From NCBI GenBank assembly GCA_002327945.1, contig DCVY01000201.1, positions 8,453 to 16,408 on the forward strand: a stretch of DNA of 7,956 bases, read 5' to 3'. The notes below the pieces were generated by a model. That model was not told the DNA's origin. It did not search any database and saw only the letters and a program-made list of their open reading frames with translations. Origin of the DNA: Acidovorax delafieldii (GTDB lineage Bacteria; Pseudomonadota; Gammaproteobacteria; Burkholderiales; Burkholderiaceae_C). Shown here piece after piece: positions 5,932-7,956 of the stretch. Numbering within the stretch: position 1 is the stretch's first letter; each line of letters begins with the position of its first letter. Position numbers and translations under genes: made by a program.

Positions 5932-6600
5932 ATGGACGCACTGCACTGGTGGCGCCAAGGAGATGCGGTGACGCAGGGCACGGCCCTGCTGCTGCTGGCC
6001 ATGTCGGTGGCCAGCTGGGTGGTGATCTTCTGGAAGGCGCGCCTCATGCACCGGGCCACGGCCGATGTGGCACGGTGCACGGCGGCTTTCTGGCAGGCGC
6101 CATCGCTCGACATTGCGGCGCAGCGTTTGCAGTCTTTCGATCGCGAAGCGTTGGTGCTGCCATTGGTGGTTGCTGCAAGTTCCATAGCAAATCCTGTGGA
6201 CGCAGGCGTGAAGGCCACTTTGGCCACCTCCGGCAGCCTGTCGCAACAGATCACCCGTGTGCTGCGCGATGCGCTGCATGGTGCCCTCGGGCGGCTGCAG
6301 TGGGGGCAGGTATTGCTGGCTACGGTGGGCTCCACGGCCCCTTTCGTTGGCTTGCTGGGCACGGTCTGGGGTATCTACCACGCCCTCAGCGCCATGGCGG
6401 GCGCTGGGCAGATCACCATCGACCGCGTGGCCGGCCCCGTGGGCGAGGCCCTGGTGATGACGGCGGCAGGTCTGGCGGTGGCCATTCCGGCAGTGCTGGC
6501 TTACAACGTGTTCGGCCGTTTCATTGGCCGCATCGAAGCCGATCTGGAAGGTTTTGCGCGTGACCTGCGCGAGTTGCTGGCGCAGCACCCGGAGTCCTGA
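5932..6600 (+). CDS. MotA/TolQ/ExbB-family proton channel protein
   Basis: The product has 222 residues and three predicted inner-membrane helices: about 17-35, 127-150 and 171-195. This is the layout of ExbB/TolQ, with a large cytoplasmic part between helices 1 and 2. The conserved family core is visible as LLATVGSTAPFVGLLGTVWG (128-147) and GEALVMTAAGLAVAIPAV (171-188) followed by AYNVF. With the next gene it should form a proton-driven motor that energises TonB- or TolA-type partners. ATG 5932 was chosen because it directly precedes the first helix; the Shine-Dalgarno sequence is weak. The next start codon lies 1 nt after its stop, so the pair is tightly coupled. The exact subtype (ExbB or TolQ) cannot be settled: no tonB, tolA, tolB or pal is in view, so I leave the symbol empty. 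ExbB is the likelier label for a pair standing alone. Confidence 0.9.
   Translation: MDALHWWRQGDAVTQGTALLLLAMSVASWVVIFWKARLMHRATADVARCTAAFWQAPSLDIAAQRLQSFDREALVLPLVVAASSIANPVDAGVKATLATSGSLSQQITRVLRDALHGALGRLQWGQVLLATVGSTAPFVGLLGTVWGIYHALSAMAGAGQITIDRVAGPVGEALVMTAAGLAVAIPAVLAYNVFGRFIGRIEADLEGFARDLRELLAQHPES
6591..6594 (+). promoter_or_regulatory. Ribosome binding site of the ExbD-like gene
   Basis: GGAG lies inside the last codons of the ExbB-like gene, 7 nt before ATG 6602, and supports this start and translational coupling of the pair. Confidence 0.65.
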
Positions 6601-6601
6601 C

Positions 6602-7027
6602 ATGGCATTTGGCCGGCTTGAACGCACCTCGGGCCCCCAGCCCATGAGTGACATCAACATGACACCGCTGGTGGACGTGATGCTGGTCCTGGTGGTCATC
6701 TTCATTCTCACGGCGCCCTTGCTGGCCAGTTCCATCCGGCTCGATTTGCCACGCACAGAAGGCGCCACGCCCGGCGCCCCGCCCCGGTTCGTGACCCTGG
6801 TGGTGGACCGTTCCGGCCAGGCCTATCTGGATGACCAGCCCCTGGCGCAGGCGGCTTTGGCCGAGCGGCTGCAGCGCATCGGTGCGGCCCGGCCCGACAC
6901 CGAGGTGCAGCTGCGGGCCGATGCGGCCGTGCCATATGGCCGCGTCGTCGAAGTCATGGGCGCGGCCCACAGCGCCGGGCTGCAGCGCATCGGTTTTGTT
7001 GCCGAACAGCCGGCTGCGACGCCGTGA
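6602..7027 (+). CDS. ExbD/TolR-family biopolymer transport protein
   Basis: The product has 141 residues. A short cytoplasmic start is followed by one membrane helix (about 22-42) and a periplasmic domain. The family motif SDINMTPLVDVMLVLVVIF (16-34) holds the aspartate D25, the residue expected to carry protons in ExbD/TolR. The periplasmic part (about 63-135) has the usual alternation of strands and helices, including VQLRADAAVPYGRVVEVMG, typical of ExbD/TolR. It starts 1 nt after the stop of the ExbB-like gene and is its partner subunit in a stator-like complex. As with the neighbour, ExbD or TolR cannot be told apart from this sequence alone, although the absence of other tol genes favours an ExbD label. 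Confidence 0.91.
   Translation: MAFGRLERTSGPQPMSDINMTPLVDVMLVLVVIFILTAPLLASSIRLDLPRTEGATPGAPPRFVTLVVDRSGQAYLDDQPLAQAALAERLQRIGAARPDTEVQLRADAAVPYGRVVEVMGAAHSAGLQRIGFVAEQPAATP

Positions 7028-7956
<929 letters not shown>

Noticed and set aside
4436..5941. 501-codon open frame on the minus strand opposite bamE and dapB
   Set aside because: It covers two confidently identified genes on the other strand. Its His/Gly/Arg-rich composition is typical of the reverse of GC-rich coding sequence.

Overview
The window is an ordinary, gene-dense chromosomal stretch from a GC-rich betaproteobacterium. The gene content, the protein sequences and the order hpf-ptsN-hprK next to fur, bamE, dapB, exbB/exbD-like genes and leuS point to Burkholderiales, most likely Comamonadaceae (Acidovorax/Delftia-like). 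The genus is inferred from memory of family sequences, not from a search. There are no rRNA or tRNA genes, insertion sequences, CRISPR arrays, phage genes or obvious transferred islands.

Layout from left to right. (1) 2-553 (+): the C-terminal TPR part of a CnoX/YbbN-type thioredoxin-fold chaperone, cut by the window edge. (2) 643-1563 (-): purC, with a good intrinsic terminator at 595-622. (3) 1564-2012: a 449-bp divergent intergenic region holding the purC and hpf upstream signals, with no convincing gene. (4) 2013-3913 (+): hpf, ptsN and hprK, which act in ribosome hibernation and the nitrogen-type phosphotransferase system; a strong intrinsic terminator lies between hpf and ptsN. (5) 3945-4361 (-): fur, convergent with hprK. 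(6) 4451-7027 (+): bamE (divergent from fur), dapB, an ExbB/TolQ/MotA-family proton-channel gene and its ExbD/TolR-family partner, closely spaced and probably co-transcribed. (7) 7154-7956 (+): the first 267 codons of leuS, running off the right edge.

How the genes work together. HprK and the EIIA-Ntr protein PtsN belong to one regulatory phosphorelay whose EI and HPr components are not in the window. Hpf adjusts ribosome availability in resting cells. Fur and BamE form a divergent pair, an iron regulator beside an outer-membrane assembly lipoprotein. The ExbB/ExbD pair would couple proton flow across the inner membrane to an unidentified energised envelope process; no tonB or tolA/tolB lies nearby. 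PurC, DapB and LeuS are housekeeping enzymes of purine synthesis, lysine/peptidoglycan precursor synthesis and translation.

I found no previously undescribed system. The points most worth a second look are a LeuRS zinc-knuckle region lacking all its cysteines, the terminator and possibly near-leaderless promoter that separate ptsN from hpf, the uncertain non-ATG start of hprK, and a hairpin followed by a T-run in the hpf leader.
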